This document shows positions 42,569-51,312 of a stretch of DNA of 60,215 nt, piece after piece; the stretch's first letter is position 1, and each line of letters starts with the position of its first letter. Below the pieces are notes generated by a model. It was not told where the DNA came from, ran no database searches, and worked only from the letters and a program-made list of their open reading frames with translations. The DNA is from Pedosphaera sp. (GTDB taxonomy: Bacteria; Verrucomicrobiota; Verrucomicrobiia; Limisphaerales; Pedosphaeraceae), in the NCBI GenBank assembly GCA_028293325.1, contig JAQGPA010000112.1:1-60215 (forward strand). The letters run 5' to 3'. The position numbers were made by a program, and so were the translations under genes.

Positions 42569-42619
42569 GCGGAGCGGGGCTGGTTAATGTGTCCCTCGTC
42601 CCGCATGCGGGACGAGGGA
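42569..42619. other. tRNA-leader-like repeat followed by a 28-bp perfect palindrome
   Basis: 42569-42590 (GACTTGCGCGGCGGAGCGGG, then CTGG and TTAATGT) closely matches the sequence directly upstream of the tRNA-Arg at 51223 and more loosely that at 36850. Where the tRNA would start there is instead a perfect palindrome, 42592-42619, with half-site TCCCTCGTCCCGCA. It lies in the 332-bp spacer between two minus-strand genes; it may be a terminator on either strand or a mobile palindromic element. No gene is visible in the spacer. Confidence 0.5.
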
Positions 42620-42726
42620 GGCGGAAGACTGGCAAATCATCCGATTAGGGCGCAATTGTGTCTTGTTAGGTGCTCCTAGAACTCTCCATAACGCACGCCG
42701 GTTTCTGGAATTGTGATCTTGAGTGA

Positions 42727-44793
42727 TTAATTCTGCTTCGTTGGGGCATCGAGGCATTCGCGGACGAATTGGGATAGTTTGCCGATCGAATAGGGCTTAG
42801 GCAGGAAATTTCTTCCGGCCAAAAGGGAAGTATCCTTGCCGGCCATGCCGGGGCTGTAACCACTGGTGTAAATCACCTTCAAGCGGGGGCTTTGACGGAT
42901 GAGGAGTTCGGCCAATTCGCCGCCCATGATGCCTCCGGGCATGACCATGTCGGTCAGGAGCAGGTCAATCGGGCGATTCGCCGTCGCCCAAACTTCCAGT
43001 GCATGACGCCCGGATTTTGCCTCCAGCACGGTGTAACCCTGGACGGTGAGCAGTTGAGCCACCATCTGACGCAAAGTGTCCTCATCTTCCGCCACGAGGA
43101 CGGTCTCGCGTCCTTTGCGGAGGGAGGTTTCCACCACCTGTTCCGTTTTTTCAGCCGCATTCGGGCTGGCCGGAAAATAAATCCGAAAGGTAGTACCTTG
43201 GTTCGGTCTGCTCTCGACCTCCAGCCAGCCTTGGTGTTGGCGGACAATCCCGAAAACCGTGGACAAACCCAAGCCGGTGCCTTTGCCGACGGCTTTGGTG
43301 GTAAAAAACGGCTCAAATATCCGGCTGAGGATTTGCGTGTCCATGCCGCTGCCGGAGTCGGCAAAAGTCAGGCGGATAAATTCTCCATCACGCCTTTCCG
43401 GATCCATGGGAGTGGGCGCGCGGTGGATGGTTTCCAACGAAGTGGTGATGGAAACTTTCCCACCATTAGGCATGGCGTCCCGGGCATTGACCGCCAGGTT
43501 CATGGCAATTTGTTCCATCATGCTGTTGTCGGCATGGATGGCGGGCAGCGCCTCCTGGGGATGAAAGTCAATCTGCACATGTTCGCCGACCAGCCTTTCG
43601 AGCATTTTGACGGAGTTGCGCAATATGTCGTTGAGGTCCAGATGGCGAAATTGCATGACCTGCTTGCGGCTGAACATGAGGAGCTGCCGGATGAGTGTGG
43701 CGGCGCGGTTGGAAGCATCGGTGATCTCATGCAGCGATTTTATCTGGGGACTGTCGAGGGACAATTTAGTCTGCATCAGGCCGGCGTGGCCTTGAATCAC
43801 GGTGAGGATGTTGTTGAAATCGTGGGCCACACCCGCCGCCAACTGCCCGATGGCTTCCATTTTTTGCGCCTGACGCAGTTGGCGCTCCAACATGGCCCGT
43901 TCCGAGACATCCTGGGCCAGGAGCAGCGCGTGGGGTTGCCCGCCCAAGGCGAGCGAGGATAGGGATATCCGCATCTCGCGCAAATCGCCCGCTTGATTTC
44001 GGATTTTGGCCTCCTGATCCCGCACCGGCTCTTGAAGCAAACTCTCATACCACCGGGCCGCCAGAGCGGGTTTTTCCCACAGAGACAACTCCGCCGGCGT
44101 GCGGCCAATTATTTCCTCGCGTTTGAGACCAACGATCTCGGCCAGGCGGTGATTCACGTCCAGGAAGCGCTGATCGGGGAAGCTCTGGATACCGCTGGGC
44201 AGTGGGCTTTCATGAAAGGCCTTGGAGAAACGCTCTTCGGACATGGCCAAGGAGGCATTGACCTGGGCCAATTCGGCCATCTGCAGGGCCGCCTGATGAT
44301 TGAGCAGCCATTTTTTTGTCAGTGCATGGGCGAGCTGCTGCACTTCGATGTTATCGAAAGGCTTTTTGAGGACGAGCAAGCTGTCGGGTTGGCCGACTTT
44401 TGCCCGCATTTCCTCCCACGAGTAGTCAGCGTAGGCGGTGCAGACAACAATCTGAAGTTCCGGGTACAATTTCCAGATGTGCGCGATGGTTTCAACGCCG
44501 TCCCAACCCGGCGGCATGCGAACATCGACGAAAGCCATGGCATAAGGCCGGTTTTCCGCGAGCGACTTCTTTACCATCTCCAGCGCCTCCTGGCCTTGAT
44601 AGGCGGAGTCCAACTCAAAACTGGTTTGATCCGGCGCCGCCTGCTGCTCATCGAAGATTAGCGCCTCCATTTCTTTCACCGAGGCCTGGTCGGCGAGATC
44701 CGGACAAAGTATGCCGCGAAAGTCCGTATGGATGCTTGCGTTGTCGTCAACGATTAAGATGCGTCGGTTGGGTTTCAGGTCTGTGCTTTTCAT
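42727..44793 (-). CDS. Hybrid sensor kinase: receiver-PAS-HisKA-HATPase-receiver
   Basis: 688 residues, no membrane segment. An N-terminal receiver (RRILIVDDNASIHTDF, phospho-acceptor in FVDVRMPPGWDG, LVLKKPFDN) is followed by a PAS domain (about 190-310), the H-box GVAHDFNNILTVIQGHA, an ATPase with NLAVNARDAMPNGG and KGTGLGLSTVFGIV, and a C-terminal receiver (TVLVAEDEDTLRQMV, LLLTDMVMPGG). It overlaps the upstream membrane kinase by 4 nt (ATGA), so the two form a phosphorelay pair. No output domain is present; the final target is unknown. Confidence 0.93.
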   Translation of the reverse strand: MKSTDLKPNRRILIVDDNASIHTDFRGILCPDLADQASVKEMEALIFDEQQAAPDQTSFELDSAYQGQEALEMVKKSLAENRPYAMAFVDVRMPPGWDGVETIAHIWKLYPELQIVVCTAYADYSWEEMRAKVGQPDSLLVLKKPFDNIEVQQLAHALTKKWLLNHQAALQMAELAQVNASLAMSEERFSKAFHESPLPSGIQSFPDQRFLDVNHRLAEIVGLKREEIIGRTPAELSLWEKPALAARWYESLLQEPVRDQEAKIRNQAGDLREMRISLSSLALGGQPHALLLAQDVSERAMLERQLRQAQKMEAIGQLAAGVAHDFNNILTVIQGHAGLMQTKLSLDSPQIKSLHEITDASNRAATLIRQLLMFSRKQVMQFRHLDLNDILRNSVKMLERLVGEHVQIDFHPQEALPAIHADNSMMEQIAMNLAVNARDAMPNGGKVSITTSLETIHRAPTPMDPERRDGEFIRLTFADSGSGMDTQILSRIFEPFFTTKAVGKGTGLGLSTVFGIVRQHQGWLEVESRPNQGTTFRIYFPASPNAAEKTEQVVETSLRKGRETVLVAEDEDTLRQMVAQLLTVQGYTVLEAKSGRHALEVWATANRPIDLLLTDMVMPGGIMGGELAELLIRQSPRLKVIYTSGYSPGMAGKDTSLLAGRNFLPKPYSIGKLSQFVRECLDAPTKQN

Positions 44794-46778
44794 TTTTCCC
44801 TTTTTCCTTCGGCCAGAGGATTTGGTTGCCGGTTGGATACAGATGCCGGCAGTTCCAAAGTAAAAACGGCCCCTTTGCCAAGACCTTCGCTATGGGCCGA
44901 CAGCGTGCCGCCCATTTCCTTGGCGGCATTGGCCCCGCTATGGAGGCCAAAACCATGCCCGTCCTTCTTGGTCGTAAAGCCGTGGTTAAAAACTTTGGTA
45001 AGCAATTCCGGAGCGATGCCGAGCCCGGTATCGGCGATGCTGATTTTTACGCGTTCAGGAGACGCCAAGGCCACCCGGATGGTCATTTTAAGTTCATCCC
45101 CGCCGTGCGCGGTCATGGAATGCTTGGCGTTGCGCAAAAGGTTAATAAGAATCTGCAGGACCTTGTGCCGGTCCACGCAAACCGGCGGCAAGTTTTCTGC
45201 AAAGTCCCTCACCAGATCAATATGGTGCCGGTCAAATGCGGCGGTATTCATGCGCAAGGCATCTTCAATCAATCCCTCCACCTGCAGGTTTTCATAGACG
45301 CCGGAAACCTTGGCATAGCTTTGCTGCATCGCCACAATTTCCTTGATGTGTTCGATATTCTTGCCGACTGAATCCATCTTCTCGATCATCCTGGCCTGCT
45401 CGGCAGTCAATTGGTCGGCCAGCGTGGCGATGTATTCCGGAATGACTTTGCCCTTGGGATCGCTGGTCAGAAATTCGGCAAGCCGGCCATTTTGCTCGCG
45501 CAGGAGGGTGGTGGCGCGGTGCAAATTGACAACCTTGGAGCGACGCAAACCGTCGGCCACGAGTGTGGCGGACACGCTAACACTGTTGAGAACATTGCCG
45601 ACATTGTGGAGGACGCCGGTGGCCACTTCAGCCATGCCCGCCAGGCGGGAGGTGCCCATCAATTGCTGATTGAGCTTGTCCAGTTGGGCCGCATCCAATT
45701 TTTGCCGGGTGATATCCTGGAAAATGCCGCGGACGGCGACAGGCTGCTCATTTTCCATCAGCACCGTGCCACTCTCCCGGATCCACACCGTCTGGCCGCT
45801 GGCGGCAATCATCCGGTATTCGTAGGTGTAAGGCTGACCCCGCGTGGCCATGTCCCGGGCGGTCTGGGTGGCTTTGGCGGCATCCTGCGGCTGCAGTTTC
45901 TCCTCCCAAAAATTTGATTTTTCGAGCCAGGCCTCAGGCGGATAACCGAGGATGTCCTGACTCTGGCGGCTCACAAAAGTAAAACGGAATGTGTCGGGCG
46001 TACGTTCCCAGACGATGCCGTCAATGGAGTGAATAAGCGTCTCCATCTTTTGTTGCGAGAGATTCAGCGCGGCGGCCTGGCTTTGAATGCGGCTGAGCAT
46101 CTCGTTAAAAGACTCCGAGAGCCGTCCCAGTTCGTCGCCCTGGCTGTTTACGGTCGCACGCACCGAGTAGTCTTTCAGCTCACCGACAATTTGAGCGGTG
46201 CGCGCCAAGTCGAGGATGGGCTGAGTGATGCCACGGCCCAGGCGGCTGGAAAGAAACACAGCCAGACCGATGGACACCAGGGTGATGGCCAGCACCACCA
46301 ACCCGTAGAAGCCAAGCAGCTCCAGGAAAGTTCTTTGGTAATCCGAGCGCAAAAAGAGCGTGCCCACCCGTTCGCCTCTCAAGGTGATCGGTTGAGTGAC
46401 CAGCAATTGTCCGCCGGTGAAGCGCTGTTGCCCCGCAGGGGGAAATTGCGAACGCGAGCGGGCGTCCTCGGCCTGGCCGAAGTGGGCGAGGGCAGTGCCG
46501 TCGGGCAAAACCAGGCTGGCAGCCAGGACCGTGGGCTTGGCTTTCAGAGAGCCTACCACTTCATTGGCGGTCTGCTCATCCTTGTAGCTCATCGCCGCCG
46601 TGCTTTGGTTGGCCATGATGACCGCCAAGGTCGCGGTGTCGCGTTGAAAATTGGAGCGGAAATTCAGAACCTGGAAGAGGAAAAGTGCGGAGATGGCGAC
46701 GCAGAGGACTGCACCGCAGATGAGCAGCGTCATCACCAACATTTTCCGTTGAATGGGGAGGTCCCGGAAGGGTTTCAT
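44790..46778 (-). CDS. Membrane sensor histidine kinase: CHASE8-HAMP-PAS-HK
   Basis: 662 residues from ATG 46778 (MKPFRDLPIQRKML); a start at 46793 adds five residues. TM1 at about 12-35, a periplasmic CHASE8-like sensor (NFQRDTATLAVIMANQSTAA, then LVLPDGTALAHFG), TM2 near 160-182 and a HAMP linker (RGITQPILDLARTAQIVGEL). A PAS domain lies at about 245-360, then an unusual H-box GVLHNVGNVLNSVSVSATLV and an ATPase with NLLRNAKHSM, DTGLGIAPELL and KDGHGFGLH. It probably feeds the overlapping hybrid kinase and sits downstream of the YfiR gene on the same strand. Confidence 0.92.
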   Translation of the reverse strand: MKPFRDLPIQRKMLVMTLLICGAVLCVAISALFLFQVLNFRSNFQRDTATLAVIMANQSTAAMSYKDEQTANEVVGSLKAKPTVLAASLVLPDGTALAHFGQAEDARSRSQFPPAGQQRFTGGQLLVTQPITLRGERVGTLFLRSDYQRTFLELLGFYGLVVLAITLVSIGLAVFLSSRLGRGITQPILDLARTAQIVGELKDYSVRATVNSQGDELGRLSESFNEMLSRIQSQAAALNLSQQKMETLIHSIDGIVWERTPDTFRFTFVSRQSQDILGYPPEAWLEKSNFWEEKLQPQDAAKATQTARDMATRGQPYTYEYRMIAASGQTVWIRESGTVLMENEQPVAVRGIFQDITRQKLDAAQLDKLNQQLMGTSRLAGMAEVATGVLHNVGNVLNSVSVSATLVADGLRRSKVVNLHRATTLLREQNGRLAEFLTSDPKGKVIPEYIATLADQLTAEQARMIEKMDSVGKNIEHIKEIVAMQQSYAKVSGVYENLQVEGLIEDALRMNTAAFDRHHIDLVRDFAENLPPVCVDRHKVLQILINLLRNAKHSMTAHGGDELKMTIRVALASPERVKISIADTGLGIAPELLTKVFNHGFTTKKDGHGFGLHSGANAAKEMGGTLSAHSEGLGKGAVFTLELPASVSNRQPNPLAEGKREK

Positions 46779-47016
46779 GGTAGATCCACGCACACGATGG
46801 CCGGCAAATTAATACGCTCAGCCGTGGCAGGCTTGCGGAAGCGGGCAAAAAACTGCCCCGGAAAGAGACGAATTCGTCCCAGCTTTTGCACATTTAAGCT
46901 CAATTCCATGTCGAATTGGCATAGTTGCAACTAATGTGCCAATCGCATTTTGCGACCAGAATTGTGACGTGGGAGTCCGGCGGTCCATCCACTGGTGAGT
47001 GGGGCTGGGAAATGGG

Positions 47017-47565
47017 TCAACGCGCCGGATGCAAGGCAATCGTCAGAAGCTTGGAACTGATTTTCAACCCCGCGCCCGTGGCCGCATCATTGTTGATCTC
47101 AAAGCGGACTTTGGTTCCTTCGACGACAAAATTAACCATGCCGCCGCTTTCGATAAAATGGTCCATTTCCGCCACCGTCAGGACGCTGGTGCCTTTGAGG
47201 CCATTCAGAATCAGCGGCAGCCGCGCCCGCTCGGAGGTGCCAATGAAAAGAATCTGGCAGTTTGTGGCTTCCGCGACTGAAACCAGTTTCTTGACCAGCA
47301 ATGGATGGGCATCAATGGTTTTATTCTGTGTCATTCGCTTAAGGTCATCGTGAATAGGGTTTTCGCCAAGAAAGCCGATGACAATGGGTGAAGTGCTGGT
47401 GGGGAGGGCGGTTGAGGGCCATTCGATGAACTTGGCGAAGTTGAAAACGAAGGCCGCTTTGATCTGATACTCCGTGGGAGGCGAACTTTGCGAATGCCCA
47501 TTGCCACTGGCCAGCAGCAGCCAGATGAGACCCAAACGTAGAATTAAGTTCGTGCGAAAACGCAT
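47017..47565 (-). CDS. YfiR-family periplasmic protein (DUF4154)
   Basis: 182 residues from ATG 47565 (MRFRTNLILRLGLIWLLLAS), signal peptide ending near SGNGHSQ. YQIKAAFVFNFAKFIEWPST, VIGFLGENPIHDDL, CQILFIGTSE, SVLTVAEMDHFIESGGMVNF and a final ISSKLLTIA are the family's blocks. YfiR-type proteins are periplasmic regulators of signalling enzymes. It is divergent from the TonB receptor and upstream of the kinase pair; a 238-nt spacer separates it from the kinase. Confidence 0.9.
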   Translation of the reverse strand: MRFRTNLILRLGLIWLLLASGNGHSQSSPPTEYQIKAAFVFNFAKFIEWPSTALPTSTSPIVIGFLGENPIHDDLKRMTQNKTIDAHPLLVKKLVSVAEATNCQILFIGTSERARLPLILNGLKGTSVLTVAEMDHFIESGGMVNFVVEGTKVRFEINNDAATGAGLKISSKLLTIALHPAR

Positions 47566-47580
47566 AAACAACTGACCCGC

Positions 47581-47612
47581 GGTGACAGGGGTCACCCTCG
47601 CACTGCGCAGTG
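47581..47612. promoter_or_regulatory. Adjacent inverted repeats in the yfiR-like/TonB receptor divergent spacer
   Basis: GGTGAC-AGGG-GTCACC (47581-47596) followed 4 nt later by the perfect 12-bp palindrome CACTGCGCAGTG (47601-47612), just upstream of the YfiR-like gene. Suited to a dimeric repressor or activator acting on the divergent promoters; the protein is unknown. Confidence 0.35.
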
Positions 47613-47782
47613 TTCCGGGTCATTTCCACCTAGTTTGTCTCAAAACGCAAGGCAAAGCTCATTCCAGCGGATTAACGGGGTCGAAGGCCTCAAATTTTCT
47701 CAAACAACAAGCTCTGCAGTGATACCGTGTGTGCAAAAAGGACTTGCTGTCATCGTGCCCGCCTGATTGTCTCTTGACAAGC

Positions 47783-49879
47783 ATGAACAAGCTTTGTCGC
47801 GCTCGCCATCGCGCACCTTCTGGTGTGTTTTCATGCCCGCACTTTCTGCGCCGCGCATTATTCCTGCTCGTCATTTTATTTGCGGTTGACGCTGTAGCGG
47901 CGGAAAGCCAAACGAACCTGCCACCCGCGGATCTCACCGAACTCCCCCTCGATGCGTTGCTGAATCTGGATTTCCCAAAAGTTTACGCCGCCTCCAAGGT
48001 GGAGCAAAAAATCACCCAGGCGCCCGCTTCCATCACCATCGTCACGGAAGATGAAATCAAGAAGTATGGCTACCGGACCTTGGCTGACGTTTTGCAGAGC
48101 GTGCAGGGATTCAGCGTGTCCAACGACCGCAATTATGCGTTTCTTGGTGCACGCGGAGTGAGCCTGGGGGATTTTAACGACCGGGTACTTTTGCTGGTGG
48201 ATGGCCATCGCGTGAACAACAATTTCAACGATGGCGCGGCCATCGGCACGGATTTCATTCTCGATATTGATCTCGTGGAGCGGGTCGAAGTCATACGCGG
48301 CCCCAGTGCGGTGCTTTATGGGAACAATGCCTTTTTCGGCGTGATCAATGTGATCACCCGGCGGGGCGGGCAGATCAACGGCCTGGAAACCTCATTTGAT
48401 TACGGGTCGTTCGACACCTACAAGGGCCGGGCCACGTTCGGAAAGCAATTTACCAACGGGGTGGATTTGCTCCTCTCCGGCACGATTTACGAAAGTGGGG
48501 GCGCGGACCGGCTGTTTTACAAGGAGTTCAATTATCCGCAGTTAAACAATGGCGTCGCGCAGGACTTGGATGGCGATGCATTCCGCAGTGTATTCGGTTC
48601 GCTGGGCTACACCGATATTACCATTGAGGGGGCGTTCAACCATCGTACAAAAACAAATCCGACGGGGCAATTCTCCGTGACCAACCAGACGCCGCCGTTT
48701 CCGTTTCTCCTGACGACGTTCAACGATTCGCGCTTGAGGACGGTGGATGACCGGGGATATGGCGCGGTGAAGTTTGCGCATGATTTTCCGGATGTGGTGG
48801 ATGTCACCGCGCAGTTGTATTATGACAGTTTCACTCACAAGATCGGCTATCCAGTGTCCGTGCTGTCAAGCAGCGGCCTGACCCCGCTCCCGTTTTCCAG
48901 CGAAAAGGACATGGGTGAATGGTGGGGCGCGGAATTGCAACTCAACAAAACCATCTGGGAGCGGCATGTCCTCACCCTGGGCGGTGAATACCGGGATGAC
49001 TTCCGTCAAGAGCAGAACATTACCGGCCAGACTCCGATCATGGGCAAGCGGCAAAGCCACGGAGTTTATGCGCAGGGCGATTTTGAGCTGCTGAGCAACC
49101 TGCATTTCAACGGCGGCGTGCGGTATGATCAGTATGGCAGTTTCGCCCCCGCGTTCGATCCCCGCACCGCCCTGATTTACAATCCGTTCACCAATTCCAC
49201 CCTGAAAGCCATCTACGGGACCGCCTTCCGCGCGCCGAGTTTTTATGAGATTGGCCTGGCCGGCCCGCAGTTACAACTCAAGCCGGAGAAAGTCACCAGC
49301 TATGAATTGGTTTACGAGCAGGGAATCGGGAAGCATTTGCGGTCTTCCGTTTCGGGCTTTTACAATCGCATGAGCGATTTGATCGTATTTACCAGCGGAA
49401 GTTTCGCGAATTTCAATGCCCAAACCAAAGGGGTGGAAGTGGCACTGGAAGGATTCTGGCCGAGCGGCCTGAGCGGCCGCGCCAGCTATTCGTTTCAACA
49501 TACTAGGAACGACTCGGTGACCTGGCAGGTCCCCGACTCACCCAACCACCTGCTTAAACTCGATCTGAGTATGCCGCTGGTGAAGGATAAACTCTTCGCG
49601 GACTTGGAATTTCAGTACACCAGCGACCGGCGATCACTTCACAACACCACGGACTCCAGCGGCAACCCGGTTACGGTGCAAGGCCAGGAGGCCGGCGGGT
49701 ATGGCATTGTCAATTTCACGCTGTTCAGCCGAAACCTCATCAAAAACCTGGAGGTCTCCGCCAGCATCTACAATCTCCTCGACGAGCGATATTCCGATCC
49801 GGCTTCAAGTTTCCATGTACAGGACACTATTGAGCAGGACGGGCGCACTTTCCGCGTAAAATTAGCGTACCACTTTTAG
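47783..49879 (+). CDS. TonB-dependent outer-membrane receptor
   Basis: 698 residues from ATG 47783 (MNKLCRARHRAPSGVF) with a late signal segment RALFLLVILFAVDAVAA. The plug domain has ASITIVTEDEIKKYGYRTLA, DVLQSVQGFSVSNDRNY and RVEVIRGPSAVLYGNNAFFG; the 22-strand barrel ends in a terminal aromatic strand TFRVKLAYHF. A TonB box is not obvious. Substrate unknown. Receptors of this group are often encoded with YfiR proteins and sensor kinases, as here, which suggests sensing rather than simple uptake (inference from family context). Confidence 0.93.
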   Translation: MNKLCRARHRAPSGVFSCPHFLRRALFLLVILFAVDAVAAESQTNLPPADLTELPLDALLNLDFPKVYAASKVEQKITQAPASITIVTEDEIKKYGYRTLADVLQSVQGFSVSNDRNYAFLGARGVSLGDFNDRVLLLVDGHRVNNNFNDGAAIGTDFILDIDLVERVEVIRGPSAVLYGNNAFFGVINVITRRGGQINGLETSFDYGSFDTYKGRATFGKQFTNGVDLLLSGTIYESGGADRLFYKEFNYPQLNNGVAQDLDGDAFRSVFGSLGYTDITIEGAFNHRTKTNPTGQFSVTNQTPPFPFLLTTFNDSRLRTVDDRGYGAVKFAHDFPDVVDVTAQLYYDSFTHKIGYPVSVLSSSGLTPLPFSSEKDMGEWWGAELQLNKTIWERHVLTLGGEYRDDFRQEQNITGQTPIMGKRQSHGVYAQGDFELLSNLHFNGGVRYDQYGSFAPAFDPRTALIYNPFTNSTLKAIYGTAFRAPSFYEIGLAGPQLQLKPEKVTSYELVYEQGIGKHLRSSVSGFYNRMSDLIVFTSGSFANFNAQTKGVEVALEGFWPSGLSGRASYSFQHTRNDSVTWQVPDSPNHLLKLDLSMPLVKDKLFADLEFQYTSDRRSLHNTTDSSGNPVTVQGQEAGGYGIVNFTLFSRNLIKNLEVSASIYNLLDERYSDPASSFHVQDTIEQDGRTFRVKLAYHF

Positions 49880-49930
49880 ACAGTGGCATAGGAATAGCTC
49901 GTTATTCTCGGAATGTTTAGATTTGGAAAC

Positions 49931-51022
49931 ATGCGAAAGCGAAGCCGCTGGCTGCGAAATACGGCCATTTGCTGGCTTTTTTCGGGTTTGCTGCTCGCAC
50001 GGCCCTGCGTGGCCGGCGGTCTGGCGCCAATCATCGTTGTCCCACCTTTGGACGTCTCTGTCCTGTTTATAGACATTGCGACCTTTACAGTGGTAGCCAC
50101 CAGCCTCACTACCATGAACTTTCAATGGCTCAAAAATGGCACTAATATCCCTGGCGCAACGGCCAGTTCTTACTCCATTCCCAATCCCCAGTCCACCGAC
50201 GCAGGAACCTACTCGGTAAAAGTAAGCAATGCTGGCGGCTCGGTAACCAGCTCCCCTGCGAGCCTGACCGTCCTGGCCCCGCCGGGGATTACTTCCCAGC
50301 CGCAAAACCAAGCCGTGGTGCAGGGACAAGGTGCTTCGTTCTCAGTTGCAGCGAGCAGCTCGGCGGCCATGACCTATCAATGGAGATTCAACGGCACAAA
50401 TCTGTCGGGTGCCATCAGTTCAACGCTCACGCTTACCAATCTTCAGCCCAATCAGATCGGCAACTACGCGGCGCTGGTGGCCAATTCTTACGGTTCCGTG
50501 ACCAGCGCGGTGGCAACTCTGACAGTTTATGTGGCGCCAAGTATCCAGACGCAGCCTCAAAACCAGGCGATATCGCGAGGCCAGAGCTTTACGCTCTCCG
50601 TCGCGCCGAATGGCTCGGCGCCATTCAGCTACCAGTGGAATCTCAACAACTCGCCCGTAGCTGGCGCCACCGCTTCATCACTGACGCTTTCGAATGCTCA
50701 GATGAATGCTGCCGGAAGCTACTCCGTGGTGGTCACGAATATTGGCGGAAGCATCACCAGCGCGGTGGCGACCGTGTCTGTGACGTTGCCAAACACCAGC
50801 CTCTCCGTCTCTACCAATGGTGCGAATGCAGGGATGAATTCCAATGGGTTCAATCTGGAATTGTCTGTGCCGGTTGGAATCACTTACGTCGTCCAAGCTT
50901 CAACCAATTGGGTGGATTGGACACCGATTGCCACCAATACCGCCAGCTCTGCAACCATTGCCTTTACAGATCCCGCCGCCGCAAATTATTCTAGGCGGTT
51001 TTACCGGGTCATGGTTCCTTGA
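49931..51022 (+). CDS. Secreted protein with three immunoglobulin-like domains
   Basis: 363 residues from ATG 49931 (MRKRSRWLRNTAICWLFSGL); ATG 49913 is an alternative. After the signal peptide come three Ig-like repeats (about 35-120, 122-205, 207-290) with conserved YQWRFNGTNLSGA/YQWNLNNSPVAGA and DAGTYSVKVSNAGGSVTS motifs. The C-terminal tail (YVVQASTNWVDWTPI then FYRVMVP) is shared with other secreted proteins here. It may be a surface adhesin or scaffold. It follows the TonB receptor by 51 nt; co-transcription is possible. Confidence 0.82.
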   Translation: MRKRSRWLRNTAICWLFSGLLLARPCVAGGLAPIIVVPPLDVSVLFIDIATFTVVATSLTTMNFQWLKNGTNIPGATASSYSIPNPQSTDAGTYSVKVSNAGGSVTSSPASLTVLAPPGITSQPQNQAVVQGQGASFSVAASSSAAMTYQWRFNGTNLSGAISSTLTLTNLQPNQIGNYAALVANSYGSVTSAVATLTVYVAPSIQTQPQNQAISRGQSFTLSVAPNGSAPFSYQWNLNNSPVAGATASSLTLSNAQMNAAGSYSVVVTNIGGSITSAVATVSVTLPNTSLSVSTNGANAGMNSNGFNLELSVPVGITYVVQASTNWVDWTPIATNTASSATIAFTDPAAANYSRRFYRVMVP

Positions 51023-51222
51023 AGACCCGCGCGTCAATTAGGTTGCCGATAGAATTCATCTTCCAGCAAGCGCCTCTACGTTTTAGATAGTTTCACAAAG
51101 GGCATATGTGCCGCAGACTCAGTGTGTGCCTTCGCGCTTCAATTTTTCCCCCATCTGGAATTTAACCCGACCCCAACCCGCACTTGCGCGGCGGGGCGGG
51201 GATGGGTAATGTCTGATTGGTC

Positions 51223-51299
51223 GCGCCCGTAGCTCAGTTGGATAGAGCACCTGCCTTCTAAGCCGGTGGTCGTGCGTTCGAATCGCACCGGGCGCACCA
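51223..51299 (+). tRNA. tRNA-Arg (anticodon TCT), copy 2
   Basis: Identical over all 77 nt to copy 1 at 36850, including the U29-C41 mismatch and the encoded CCA. The upstream 35 nt are also related (GGTAATGTCTG-TTGGTC with one difference). It ends 13 nt before the DHPS-like gene, so the two are probably on one transcript. The spacer 51023-51222 has no gene that I can see. Confidence 0.96.
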
Positions 51300-51312
51300 T
51301 GCCATCAACACC

